Origin: Nocardia tengchongensis
Lineage (GTDB): Bacteria > Actinomycetota > Actinomycetes > Mycobacteriales > Mycobacteriaceae
DNA: 64,000 bases
Direction: 5' to 3'
NCBI RefSeq assembly: GCF_018362975.1
Contig: NZ_CP074371.1
Span: forward strand, 6,138,001-6,202,000
The notes under the pieces were generated by a model. The model was given only the letters and a program-made list of their open reading frames with translations, did not search any database and had not been told where the DNA came from. A program made the position numbers and the translations under genes. Below, in pieces: positions 35,898 through 44,909 of this stretch; within the stretch, counting starts at the first letter, position 1, and every line of letters begins with the position of its first letter.

Positions 35898-36275
35898 GTG
35901 CTGGCAATCGCCGAGGTCGATCAGGCCTTGGCCCGGCTCGACGCCGACCGTGGGGAGATCGCCGCGAATCTCGCGGAGCTGGAACACCATCCGGGGGTGC
36001 GGTTCCTCGACGAGGTGCCGCCGACCGGCGTGAGCGCCGCCCGGTGGGCCGCGGCCCGGGCCCGGCTGGATCGGCTGTGGGCCGAGTTACGAATGTTCGA
36101 GGGTGTTGTCGCACAGGCGCACCGGATACGGGCGCGCCCTGGGGTGCCGGAGCTCACCGAATTGCTGCGATACCGCCGCGCCCACGAGCTGTTGCATTCC
36201 ACGCCTTGCGATCTCGCGGCCGCCACCGGAGCGGTGACCGAGTATCAGCGGGCCATCACCGAGAAGACGGCATGA
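35898..36275 (+). CDS. small helical protein of unknown function, coupled to the kinase gene
   Basis: A 125-residue soluble protein rich in Ala, Arg, Glu and Leu, predicted almost entirely helical. There are heptad-like stretches such as VDQALARLDADRGEIAANLA and ARARLDRLWAELRMFEGVVA. It has no signal peptide or membrane segment. GTG at 35898 has AGGGGGT upstream. Its stop codon overlaps the start of the PknG-like kinase (ATGA), so it belongs to the signalling operon and is presumably its first gene. I do not recognise a family. An adaptor or coiled-coil partner of the kinase is a reasonable guess only. Confidence 0.7.
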   Translation: MLAIAEVDQALARLDADRGEIAANLAELEHHPGVRFLDEVPPTGVSAARWAAARARLDRLWAELRMFEGVVAQAHRIRARPGVPELTELLRYRRAHELLHSTPCDLAAATGAVTEYQRAITEKTA

Positions 36276-38546
36276 CCATGACCCACTGTCTGCGGCCCGA
36301 CTGCGGCGGCACGATCGACGACGGCTTCTGTGACGAGTGCGGGCTGGCCCCCGCGCCGCCGTCCGCCTCCGCCGGGCCGACGGCCCTCGTCGCGGCCGTC
36401 GCGACGTCCAACGGGCACGCGATGTCCGCCGCGCAGTCGATGACTGCCGCGGGTTCGTCGCGGTCGGGCCGCCAGAGCCGGCGCGGGTCGAGCCGCTCCT
36501 CCTCCCGCTCTACCCGCACCGCGCGGTCGAGCCGGGGTCGACTCGGCGCGGGTCTCGTGTCGATTCCCCAAGTCCCGTACCGGGATCCGTCGACAGCGGT
36601 GATGACCGACCCGCAGGTGCCCGAGAACGAGCGCTTCTGCAGCAACTGCGGCCAGCGGGTGGGGCGCGGGCGCGAGGGCGCGTCCGGCCGCACCGAGGGA
36701 TTCTGCCGCCAGTGCGGCACCGCCTACTCCTTCACCCCGAAGCTGGCCGCGGGCGATCTGGTGGCCGGACAGTACGAGGTGCTGGGCTGCCTGGCCCACG
36801 GCGGTCTGGGCTGGATCTATCTGGCGCGGGACCGCAATGTCAGCGACCGCTGGGTGGTGCTCAAGGGCCTGCTCGACACCGGCGACGCCGACGCCATGGC
36901 GGCGGCCGTCGCCGAGCGGCAGTTCCTGGCATCGGTGGAACACCCCAATATCGTCAAGATCTTCAACTTCGTGAAGCACCCCGACCCGCGCACCGGGGAG
37001 CCGGTCGGCTACATCGTCATGGAATACGTGGGCGGTGCCTCACTGAAAGAGCTGCGCTCCCAGCGGGATTCGGCCGGGCGACTGCAGCCGCTGCCGCTGG
37101 ACCAGGGGCTGGCCTACATTCTCGAGATCCTGCCCGCGCTGGGCTATCTGCACAGCATGGATCTGCTCTACTGCGATTTCAAACCCGACAACATGATCCA
37201 GACCGAGGAGCAGCTCAAGCTCATCGACCTGGGCGCGGTCCGCCATCGCGACGACGAGGAGAGCGCCGGATTCAAGACCGACGGCTACTGCGCACCGGAA
37301 CTGGAAGACGAAGGCGCGTCGGTCGAATCGGATCTGTTCACCGTCGCGCGCACGCTGGCGGTGCTGACCTTCGGCTTCGACTATCGCGGGGCCTACCGGT
37401 ACACGGTGCCGCCCGCGACCGAAGTGCCGCTGCTGGCGCAGTTCCCGTCGTTCCGGCGGCTGCTCGAGCGCGCCACCGCCACCGACCCCAGCGAGCGCTT
37501 CGGATCCGCCTCGGAAATGGCCGAGCAGGTCACCGGTGTGCTGCGCGAGGTGGTGGCCACCCAGGACGGACAGCCGCGACCGGCGTTGTCGACCGTATTC
37601 AGCGGCGAGCGTGCCGCCTTCGGCGCCAACCCCGAACAGTGGCCCGCCACCCCGGATCCGTCCGTGATCGCGGCGGCGCTGCCGGTGCCGATGGTGGACC
37701 CGGCCGATCCGGCCGCGGGCTTTCTCCCCCACCACCTCCATCGGCGATCCCCGGCAGCTGGTGACCGCGTTGGAGGCCGCGCCGGTGTCCTCGCCGGAGG
37801 TGACCCTCGCACTGGTCCGCGCCCGCATCGAGTGCGGGGACCTCGATGCGGCGCTCGCCGATCTCGACGCGCTGGAGGAGTCCGAGGACGCCGACTGGCG
37901 GATCACCTGGTACCGCGGGCTGGCCGCGCTGGCCGGCCATGATTTCGGCACCGCGCGAGTCCGTTTCGACGCCGTCTACGACATGTTGCCCGGTGAGGCC
38001 GCACCCAAGCTCGCGCTGGCCGCGGCCGCCGAGCGCGCGGGCGAACCCGGCCCGGCCGCCCAGCTGTACCTGCAGGTGTGGCGCACCGATCAGGGCTACC
38101 CCAGCGCCGCGTTCGGGGTGGCGCGCACGCGATTGCGGGAGCGCGACATCGACGGCGCGATCACCGCCGCCGACTCGGTGCCGGCCACTTCCAGCCATCA
38201 CGGCGCCGCCCAGCTGGCCGCACTCCGCGCACAACTGGCCGGCGCGACCGGATCGGGAGCGCACGCCTACCTGGTGGCCGCGGGCCATCGGCTCGAGGCG
38301 CTGCCCCTCGATCCCGAACGCAAGGCCCGCCACGGCATCGCGGTCCTCGACGCCGCCCGCACCATCACGGTCGCGCAGCCGGCCGAACCGGGGGCGACGG
38401 TGCTGGGTTGCCGTTTCGTCGACCGCGAGCTGCGGCGCGCGCTCGAAGCCCGGTACCGGGAGCTGGCGCGCCTGTCCTCGGACAAGCTCGCGCGGCGGGA
38501 TCTGGTGAACCGGGCCAATGCGATTCGACCGGTCAGTTGGGTGTGA
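36272..38546 (+). CDS. PknG-like serine/threonine protein kinase with zinc ribbons and TPR domain (one frameshift)
   Basis: Soluble Ser/Thr kinase of the PknG type (about 757 aa after correction). N-terminal CLRPDCGGTI..FCDECG zinc ribbon (residues 6-23), a Ser/Arg-rich linker, and a rubredoxin-like motif FCSNCGQ...GFCRQCGT (about 120-148). The kinase domain runs from about 163, with CLAHGGLGWIYLARD, the ATP-anchoring Lys in WVVLKGLL, catalytic YCDFKPDNMI and IDLGAV, matching PknG (Asp-Leu-Gly in place of Asp-Phe-Gly). The TPR-rich C-terminus reads SPEVTLALVRARIECGDLDA. The C5 run at 37726-37730 has one extra base, so the second half is in the next frame. In mycobacteria PknG phosphorylates the FHA protein GarA to control glutamate metabolism; here an FHA gene is in the same operon. 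Confidence 0.9.
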
Positions 38547-38563
38547 GGGGTATGAGAGGGTCC

Positions 38564-39550
38564 ATGACGGCCACCACGGAAGAGACCGCCGGCTGTCCGG
38601 CGTGCGGGGCGCGGGTTCTGGCCGCTGATCGCTTCTGCGAGGACTGCGGCGCGGGGCTTGGTACGCACGACACCGAATCCGTTGCGGCACAGTGTCTGTC
38701 GTGTGCGACCGGAACGCTGGACGCGAACGGCTGCTGCCGGGTGTGCGGCAGGCAACCGGCCGTCGCGGACCGGCGCAAACTCGACCTCGGCGCGCTCGCC
38801 GCGGTCACCGACCGCGGAAAACGGCACGCGCACAACGAGGACGCGACGGCACTGCGGGTACTGGACGCCACCCGGATCCTGGTGGTGTGCGACGGTGTGT
38901 CCAGCTCCGATCACGCCGCGACCGCGGCCGACCGCGCCGCCGCGACCGCGGCCGATCGGCTCACCACCGAGCTGAGCAGGGGCGTCGGATCGGAGGCCGC
39001 GACCATTCGGGCCATCGGCGCCGCCGCGGATGCCGTTGCGGCACTGGGTGAGAGCGGTGACCGCACGCCCTCCTGCACGATCGTCACCGCGGTGGTGACC
39101 CCGAGCGCGGTCACCGTCGGATCGATCGGCGACAGTCGCGCCTACTGGCTGAGCACCGACCCGGCCGCGCTCCCGCCCCGCCGCGTGAGCATCGACGATT
39201 CGGTCGCGGCCGGGCTGATGGAGCTGGGCGTCGACGAGACAACCGCGATGTCCATGCCGACGGCGCACACCCTCACCGCCTGGCTGGGCGCGGACGCGGA
39301 CGCCGTGCGGCCGCACATCCTCACCTTCGCCCCGGACGGTCCCGGCGCGGTCCTGCTGTGCAGTGACGGCCTGTGGAACTACTTCCCCACCGCGGCCGCG
39401 CTGACCGAGCTCGCCTTCCCCGACGCCCGCGCCGCTCCGCTCGCCACGGCGCACCGACTGGCCGACCTGGCCCTGGCCGCCGGCGGCAGCGACAACATCA
39501 CGGTGGCCGTCGCACCGTTTCCCTCACCTTCGAGGAGCCCCCGACCATGA
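38564..39550 (+). CDS. PP2C-family Ser/Thr protein phosphatase with N-terminal zinc ribbons
   Basis: Metal-dependent phosphatase of 328 aa. Two zinc ribbons come first: GCPACGARV..FCEDCG and QCLSCATGTL..CCRVCGRQ. The PP2C domain starts near residue 78 with TDRGKRHAHNEDA (metal-binding and Arg/Asp motif), LVVCDGVSSSDHAA, GSIGDSRAYWL, LLCSDGLWNY and GGSDNITVAV, giving all core acidic residues. ATG at 38564 is preferred (GAGAGGG upstream); 38552 is also possible. Its stop overlaps the VWA gene start (ATGA). It probably reverses phosphorylation by the adjacent PknG-like kinase. Confidence 0.93.
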   Translation: MTATTEETAGCPACGARVLAADRFCEDCGAGLGTHDTESVAAQCLSCATGTLDANGCCRVCGRQPAVADRRKLDLGALAAVTDRGKRHAHNEDATALRVLDATRILVVCDGVSSSDHAATAADRAAATAADRLTTELSRGVGSEAATIRAIGAAADAVAALGESGDRTPSCTIVTAVVTPSAVTVGSIGDSRAYWLSTDPAALPPRRVSIDDSVAAGLMELGVDETTAMSMPTAHTLTAWLGADADAVRPHILTFAPDGPGAVLLCSDGLWNYFPTAAALTELAFPDARAAPLATAHRLADLALAAGGSDNITVAVAPFPSPSRSPRP

Positions 39551-40838
39551 ACGCCCCCTTGGGTTTCCGGATCGACACCTTCCAGAACGAGTACCTGCCC
39601 GCGGACGCCACCCGCGTCGACGCGGTGGTCACGGTGACCGCCACGGGCGGCGGCGCGGCACCCGCGAGCGGCGGGGCCGCCGAGGTCATCATCGTCGACT
39701 GCTCGGGCAGCATGGATCACGCCCACGGCAAGCTGACCGCCGCCAAGAACGCCACCGCGGCAGCCATTTCCGCGGTCCGCGACGGCGTCGACTTCGCTGT
39801 CGTCGCGGGCACCGAGAAGGCCCGCATGGTGTATCCCACGACCCCGACGCTGATCACCGCGACCACCGCGAACAAGGCCGATGCCATTGCCGCCGTGGGG
39901 CAATTGCGGGCGGGCGGCGGCACCGCCATCGGCGCCTGGCTGCGGCTGGCCCGGCAGCTGTTCGGCAACCGCGGCGGGCTGCGGCACGCCATCCTGCTCA
40001 CCGACGGCCGCGACGAACACGAGACCCCGCAGCAGCTCGACGCCGAAATCGCCGCCAGCACCGGGGTGCACGTCTGCGACTGCCGCGGCGTGGGCACCGA
40101 CTGGCAGATCGCCGAACTGCGCAAGATCTCCACCGCCCTGCTCGGCACCTGCGATATCGTCGCCGACCCCGCGGACCTGGTGGCCGACTTCCAGGCCATG
40201 ACCGCCACCGCCATGGGCAAGTCGGTCGCCGATGTGGCGCTGCGGTTGTGGACCCCGCGCGGGGCGACGGTCGAGTTCGTCAAGCAGGTCGCGCCCGAAC
40301 TGCTGGATCTGACCGGACGGCGCACCGAAACCGGTACGCAGACCGGCGAATACCCGACCGGCGCCTGGGGCGGGGCGGAGAGCCGCGACTATCACATCTG
40401 CATCGAGGTGACCCCGCGGGCGTCGGCGACGTCATGCTCGCCGGGCGGGTCGCGCTGGTGCGTGGCAGCGGTGATCGGACCGAGGTGCTCGGTCAAGGCT
40501 TGATCAAAGCCGTGTGGACCGACGACGTGACACAGTCCAGCAAGATCAGCCCGGAAGTGGCCCACTACACCGGTCAGGCCGAGCTGGCCGAGGTCATCCA
40601 GGAAGGGCTGACCGCGCGCCGCGACGGCGACCTCGACACCGCCACCCGGAAACTCGGACGCGCGGTGCAGATCGCCGCCGCGTCCGGGAACACCGACACC
40701 GCCACACTGCTCGAGGGCGTGGTGGACGTGCTCGATGCCCGCACCGGCACGGTGCGGCTGAAGTCCGCGGTGCGCAAGGCCGATGAGATGACCCTGGATA
40801 CGCGATCCACCAAGACCTCTCGCGTGCACAAGCGGTGA
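39547..40838 (+). CDS. VWA-domain protein (one frameshift)
   Basis: Cytoplasmic von Willebrand factor A-domain protein (about 430 aa after correction). The MIDAS metal site is complete: DCSGSMD near residue 51, GGGTAIGAWL for the Thr and LLTDGRDEHE for the Asp. The C-terminal half has TPRGATVEFVKQVAPELLDLTG and, after the shift, GRVALVRGSGDRTEVLGQG, and ends in a helical region. One base is missing near 40414 (ACCCCGCGGG), so the last third is one frame over; its stop is at 40838. Such VWA proteins scaffold signalling complexes with kinases and FHA proteins; that role here is inferred from the operon. Confidence 0.87.
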
Positions 40839-40848
40839 GGTGACCGAG

Positions 40849-41529
40849 ATGCACACCTGCCCGGCCGGACACGACTCCGCGGCCACCGACTACTGCGACG
40901 TCTGCGGCCTGCTCATGGAATCGGGCCGACCGACCGCACCCGCACCGGAACCCCCGGCCGCGCCCTGCCCGGTCTGCGGGGAGCCGCGAACCGGACGCTT
41001 CTGTGAGGGCTGCAGTTACGACTTCGTGGCGGGCTCCGCGCCCACCCGGGTCGCGGCCGTACCCGATCCCGCACTCGCCGCCTCCGCCCCCACGGTGATC
41101 GCGCCTACGATCGCCGCGCCTACCGAAAGCGCCTGGACAGCAACGGTCTTCGCCGACCGCGAGTACTTCGACACCATGCGCAGCGAGGACGACGACGTCG
41201 AATTCCCCGCCTACTGCCCCGAACGCACCTTCGTCCTGCACCGCAGGCAGGTACGGGTCGGACGCTACAGCGCCTCGAAGGGGATCGACCCGGAGATCGA
41301 CCTGACCGGTCCCCCGCAGGATCCGGGCGTCTCGCACCTGCACGTGCTGCTCGTCGCCCAGCCCGAGAACGGCTGGGCTGTCATCGATCTCGGTTCCACC
41401 AACGGCACCCGGGTCAACGCGGCCATCGACCCGATCCCGCACGGCACCGCCGTGCCGGTGGGCTCCGGCGACCGTATTCACCTGGGCGCCTGGACCACTC
41501 TCACCCTGAAACAGGACAACGCGTCATGA
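40849..41529 (+). CDS. FHA-domain protein with N-terminal zinc ribbons
   Basis: Phosphothreonine-binding protein of 226 aa. Two zinc ribbons (HTCPAGHDS..YCDVCG and PCPVCGEPR..FCEGCS) are followed by an Ala/Pro-rich linker with several Thr residues (about 66-105) and an FHA domain with VRVGRYSASKG, VSHLHVLLV and VIDLGSTNGTRVN, which hold the Arg, Ser-His and Asn of the phospho-Thr site. ATG at 40849 has GAGG eight bases upstream; GTG at 40840 is an alternative. The arrangement parallels GarA, the FHA substrate of mycobacterial PknG, but the GarA N-terminal Thr motif is not obvious. Its stop overlaps the GlnX-like start. Confidence 0.9.
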   Translation: MHTCPAGHDSAATDYCDVCGLLMESGRPTAPAPEPPAAPCPVCGEPRTGRFCEGCSYDFVAGSAPTRVAAVPDPALAASAPTVIAPTIAAPTESAWTATVFADREYFDTMRSEDDDVEFPAYCPERTFVLHRRQVRVGRYSASKGIDPEIDLTGPPQDPGVSHLHVLLVAQPENGWAVIDLGSTNGTRVNAAIDPIPHGTAVPVGSGDRIHLGAWTTLTLKQDNAS

Positions 41530-42989
41530 CGACGACCCTCGCCCACACCCCGGCGGCGCGCACCGAGACCCGCCCGGACACCGGTGCGCTCGCCCGGGTG
41601 CGCGCCCTGCTGCCCGGCCGGGCGGACACCCCGCGCTGGATTCGACTGCTGGCCATCGCGGCCGTGCTGCTCACCGCGGTGACGGCACTGGCGATGGCCG
41701 CCGACGCCCGAGCCACCCGCACCGGCGTCAACGTCATCGGCCACCACACCGCGCCGACCGTGACCGCCACCGAGGATCTGTACTTCGCGCTCGCCGACAT
41801 GGACGCGCAAGTGGCGAATGTGCTGCTCGCCGGGAGCGATTCGACACTGGCGACGGTGCGCTCCACGGCGCTGGCCACCTACGAGCAGCGGCGGGAACAG
41901 GCCGACGCGGACCTGCAGCAGGCCATGACCATCGCCACCAACGACGATGCCGCGCGACAGATCCGGGAACTGCTCGACAAGTTCGGTCAGTACGAGGCGC
42001 TGGCGGCGGACACCCTGCAGCTCAGCGACATCGACCACGGGACCGCCGGGCAGCCGTCGGCGCGCACGCTCGACGCCTACCGCGCGGCCACCGGCCTGGT
42101 GCCGGATCTGCTGTCGCGCGCGCAGCGACTGGCCGACCGCAACAGCGGTGTGCTGAGTCAGGCCTACCAGGACAGCGAACACACCACGGTCGCCGCGCGC
42201 ACCCGCATCGCCGGGCTCGGGACGCTCGTGCTCGGTGTGCTGATCGGACTGCAGATCGTGTTGCGGGTGACGCTGCGCCGGCGGATCAACCCGGCGCTCG
42301 CGGCCGCCACCGTGCTGGCCGCGGTGGTACTCGCCGGCGGCTTCGCCGCGAATGCCGCGGCGGCACATCAGCTCACGACCGCAAAGGAGGATGCCTTCGA
42401 CTCGCTGCTGGCGCTGCGGCAGGCCCGGGCGCTCAGTTACGACGGCAATGCCGACGAGAGCCGGTACCTGCTCGATCCGGCGCATGCGGCGGGATATCAG
42501 CAGAGCTTCTTCGACAAGTCGCAGCGGCTGGCGCGGGTGCAGGCGCGCGGCGCCGACGACTACTCGGGCGCGCTCGACAAGGCCCTGGCCACGCATCCCG
42601 GTGATCCGCAGCAGGCCGTCGGCGCCGACTCCTTCCTCGGACAGGAGCTGCGCAACATCACCTTCGGCGGCGAGCAGCAGGCTGCCACCCAGACCCTGGC
42701 CGCCTACCAGGTCTACCAGCGCGACGACCACGCGCTGCGCGGGCTGGCGGGCACCGACCTGCGCGCGGCCATCGCGCTGAACACCGGCGCCTCCAACGAT
42801 CATTTCGCCGCCTACGACAAGGCCCTGGTCGCGACCATCGACATCAACCAGCACGCCTTCGACGCGGCGATCGCCCAGGGCGAGAACGAACTCGCCGGGT
42901 GGACCGCGCGGGTGCCCTACGGAGCGGCGATGGTCGTCGCGATCCTCGTGCTCCTCGGTGTCCGGCCCCGCCTGGCCGAATATCGCTGA
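41526..42989 (+). CDS. GlnX-like four-TM sensor protein
   Basis: Membrane protein of 487 aa with four hydrophobic segments (about residues 40-58, 227-246, 257-276 and 464-478). Two helical extracytoplasmic domains lie between TM1-TM2 and TM3-TM4, resembling four-helix-bundle sensor domains. This is the layout of mycobacterial GlnX, which with the binding protein GlnH passes an extracellular amino-acid signal to PknG. Basic loops (RVTLRRRIN) fit a cytoplasmic side between TM2 and TM3. It overlaps the FHA gene by four bases (ATGA) and ends the signalling operon. No GlnH-like gene is adjacent. Confidence 0.82.
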   Translation: MTTTLAHTPAARTETRPDTGALARVRALLPGRADTPRWIRLLAIAAVLLTAVTALAMAADARATRTGVNVIGHHTAPTVTATEDLYFALADMDAQVANVLLAGSDSTLATVRSTALATYEQRREQADADLQQAMTIATNDDAARQIRELLDKFGQYEALAADTLQLSDIDHGTAGQPSARTLDAYRAATGLVPDLLSRAQRLADRNSGVLSQAYQDSEHTTVAARTRIAGLGTLVLGVLIGLQIVLRVTLRRRINPALAAATVLAAVVLAGGFAANAAAAHQLTTAKEDAFDSLLALRQARALSYDGNADESRYLLDPAHAAGYQQSFFDKSQRLARVQARGADDYSGALDKALATHPGDPQQAVGADSFLGQELRNITFGGEQQAATQTLAAYQVYQRDDHALRGLAGTDLRAAIALNTGASNDHFAAYDKALVATIDINQHAFDAAIAQGENELAGWTARVPYGAAMVVAILVLLGVRPRLAEYR

Positions 42990-43031
42990 CCCCGGGGTAA
43001 GCGAGCACGCGACCTCCAGGAAGATTGTGTC

Positions 43032-43644
43032 GTGCCCGAATTCACCGCCCTCAGCCCCGGCGCGCTGCTCGAACTGATCGCCGAGCGCGCCGCGGCGCTG
43101 CCGGGATACGTGGTTGTCGGGTTGGATGGCGCGGACGCGGCCGAACCGCTGACCGTGGCGCGCGGTGCCGCCGAACTACTGCGCGCGGGCGGACGCCCGG
43201 CCGACGTGGTGTCCCTGCACGATTTCGTGCGGCCCGCCTCGGTGCGCCTGGAATACGATCGCGACAGCGAATTCACCTATCGCACAGCCTGGTTCGACTT
43301 CGAGGCGGTGAACCGTGAAGTCCTCAAACCCCTCCGGGACAGCGGGCGATTCCTGCCCGCGCTGTGGAACGAGCAGACCGATCGCTCCGCGCGGGCCCGC
43401 ATTCGCACCGCGGCCGCGGGCACGGTGCTGTTTCTTGTTGGGCCGATGCTGCTGGGCCGCGGGCTGGACTTCGATCTGACCGTGGCCCTGCGCATGTCGG
43501 AGGGCGCGCTGCGGCGGCGGACCGACCCGGCTCAGGGGTTCACCGTCGACGGACTCCTCGAATTCGAGCGGGACCGAACGGAATCGGCCGACATCCTGGT
43601 CGCCTGGGACCACACCCGACCGACCGGCCGTGCAAGGCCGTTGA
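43032..43644 (+). CDS. uridine kinase-like protein without a P-loop; 3' end uncertain
   Basis: A roughly 200-residue protein resembling the uridine kinase/phosphoribulokinase-like proteins of actinobacteria: RPADVVSLHDFVRPASVRLEY, AWFDFEAVNREVLKPL and GTVLFLVGPMLLGRGLDFDLTVALR. The expected ATP-binding P-loop (GxxxxGK[S/T]) is replaced by GLDGADAAEPLTVA, so kinase activity is doubtful. The open frame runs on to 43841, through a strong terminator and into the convergent gene, which is implausible. A stop at 43642-43644 in another frame would follow if the tandem GACC at 43618-43625 or a base nearby is an error. I end it there. It is 43 bp after the GlnX-like gene. Confidence 0.65.
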
Positions 43645-43680
43645 GCCCGGCGCTCGCCTCGAGCCCGGTCACGACGGCCG

Positions 43681-43718
43681 CGGCCCGGGTGGCGTCGTCG
43701 CTGACGCCACCCGGGCCG
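43681..43718. terminator. bidirectional terminator hairpin
   Basis: CGGCCCGGGTGGCGTC (43681-43696) pairs perfectly with GACGCCACCCGGGCCG (43703-43718) around a six-base loop, giving a 16-bp stem. It separates the convergent kinase-like and ParB-like genes and terminates both. Confidence 0.85.
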
Positions 43719-43746
43719 GTCGATCACCTGATGTGGCGAGCCGCGC

Positions 43747-44771
43747 TCAGTGCGCGGCCTTGTAGGCCAGCATGTAGGCGAGCTTGCCGGGCTTGGCGTC
43801 GGAGTACGGCTTCGACAGCTTCGCGAACTCCTTGTCGCTGAACGCGGGCAGCGCGCCCAGCTGGCCGGCGGTGAAGCCGCCGCTGACCTGGGTGTTCTGG
43901 CCCAGCGCCACCATGGCCTGGGAGACGTTCTTGGTCAGCGTCAGGTACGAGGCCAGGTCGCCCATGTGGCCGGCCAGGGTCAGGTTCGGGTCGTTCTGGT
44001 GGGCGCGCAGCCAACGGCCCCAGTAGAACTCGTCGAATCCGGGAGCGTGGTCGGTGGCGTAGCCGACGTCCTTGGCGAAGTAGAGCATGCCGCGGAACTG
44101 GTCGTTCTTCATGTCCTTCAGCGAGAAGTGGAGGGCAGCTGGCGCGGCTTGATCGGCTGATCGTTGTTGTCGTACAGCCACGCCCAGTTCTTCTGCACCA
44201 TCGTGTCCCAGAAGCCCGACGGGTTCAGGTTCGACAGGTTGCCGACGACCTTCAGCCGGATGTGCATGCCCGGGCCACCGTCGGCGGTCTCCCAGAACGA
44301 GGTCAGCGCGTGGTGCCCGTCGGCCATGTACAGCTTGCCGTGCGGGCCGACGACGACGGTCTTCATGTCGTTGCGCGACGCGTCGGTCTCGGCGCCGGGG
44401 GCCAGCTGGCAGGTGAAGGTCGAGGCGTCCTGCAGGGTCGCGTTCGGCTGGGCCGAGGCGACTGCGACCAGACCGCTGTCGGCGCACCAGTCGTCGAACT
44501 TCTTGTTGATGGCGTCCTTGCCGAGGGTGTACCGGCCGAGCTTGTAATCGATCTCGTCGTAACCGACGGAGGGCTGGGTGGGCGCGACGTCGCCGATCGC
44601 GACATCGACGATGTCACCGACCTTGGCGTTGCAGTAGGCCACGTCCTTACCGGACGGGTTGCAGGGGAAATTGCCATTGTCGTTGTCGGCGGCCGCAACT
44701 CCGGCACTACCGGCCACGATCGCCGCGATCGCCAACGCGGATCCGATGATCCGTTTCACGGGGTGGTTCAT
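43747..44771 (-). CDS. secreted ParB-like (PF08857-type) protein (one frameshift)
   Basis: Predicted exported protein (about 341 aa after correction) with a clean signal peptide: basic HPVKR, hydrophobic IIGSALAIAAIVAGSAGVAA and an AAA-D cleavage site. The mature part has VGYDEIDYKLGRYTL and KTVVVGPHGKLYMADGHHALTS, the DGHH motif that marks the ParB-like putative nuclease family PF08857. One base is missing from the G3 at 44133-44135; the rest (LHFSLKDMKNDQFRGMLYFA) is in the next frame and ends at 43747. Eukaryotic and bacterial secreted relatives exist, with unknown function. The ATG at 44771 has GGAGGG close upstream. It stands alone between a terminator and an unrelated gene. Confidence 0.7.
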
Positions 44772-44909
44772 GACCCTCCGAGGTGTCCGACGCCGAATAC
44801 CTGGCGTCACATCCGGATCATCCGGATGCCGGGCGGACGGTACGAGCCTCGGATTACCAACGGGCCACCTGACATTGGTGCCCGCATGAACGTCGCGCTA
44901 CGAGACGCT

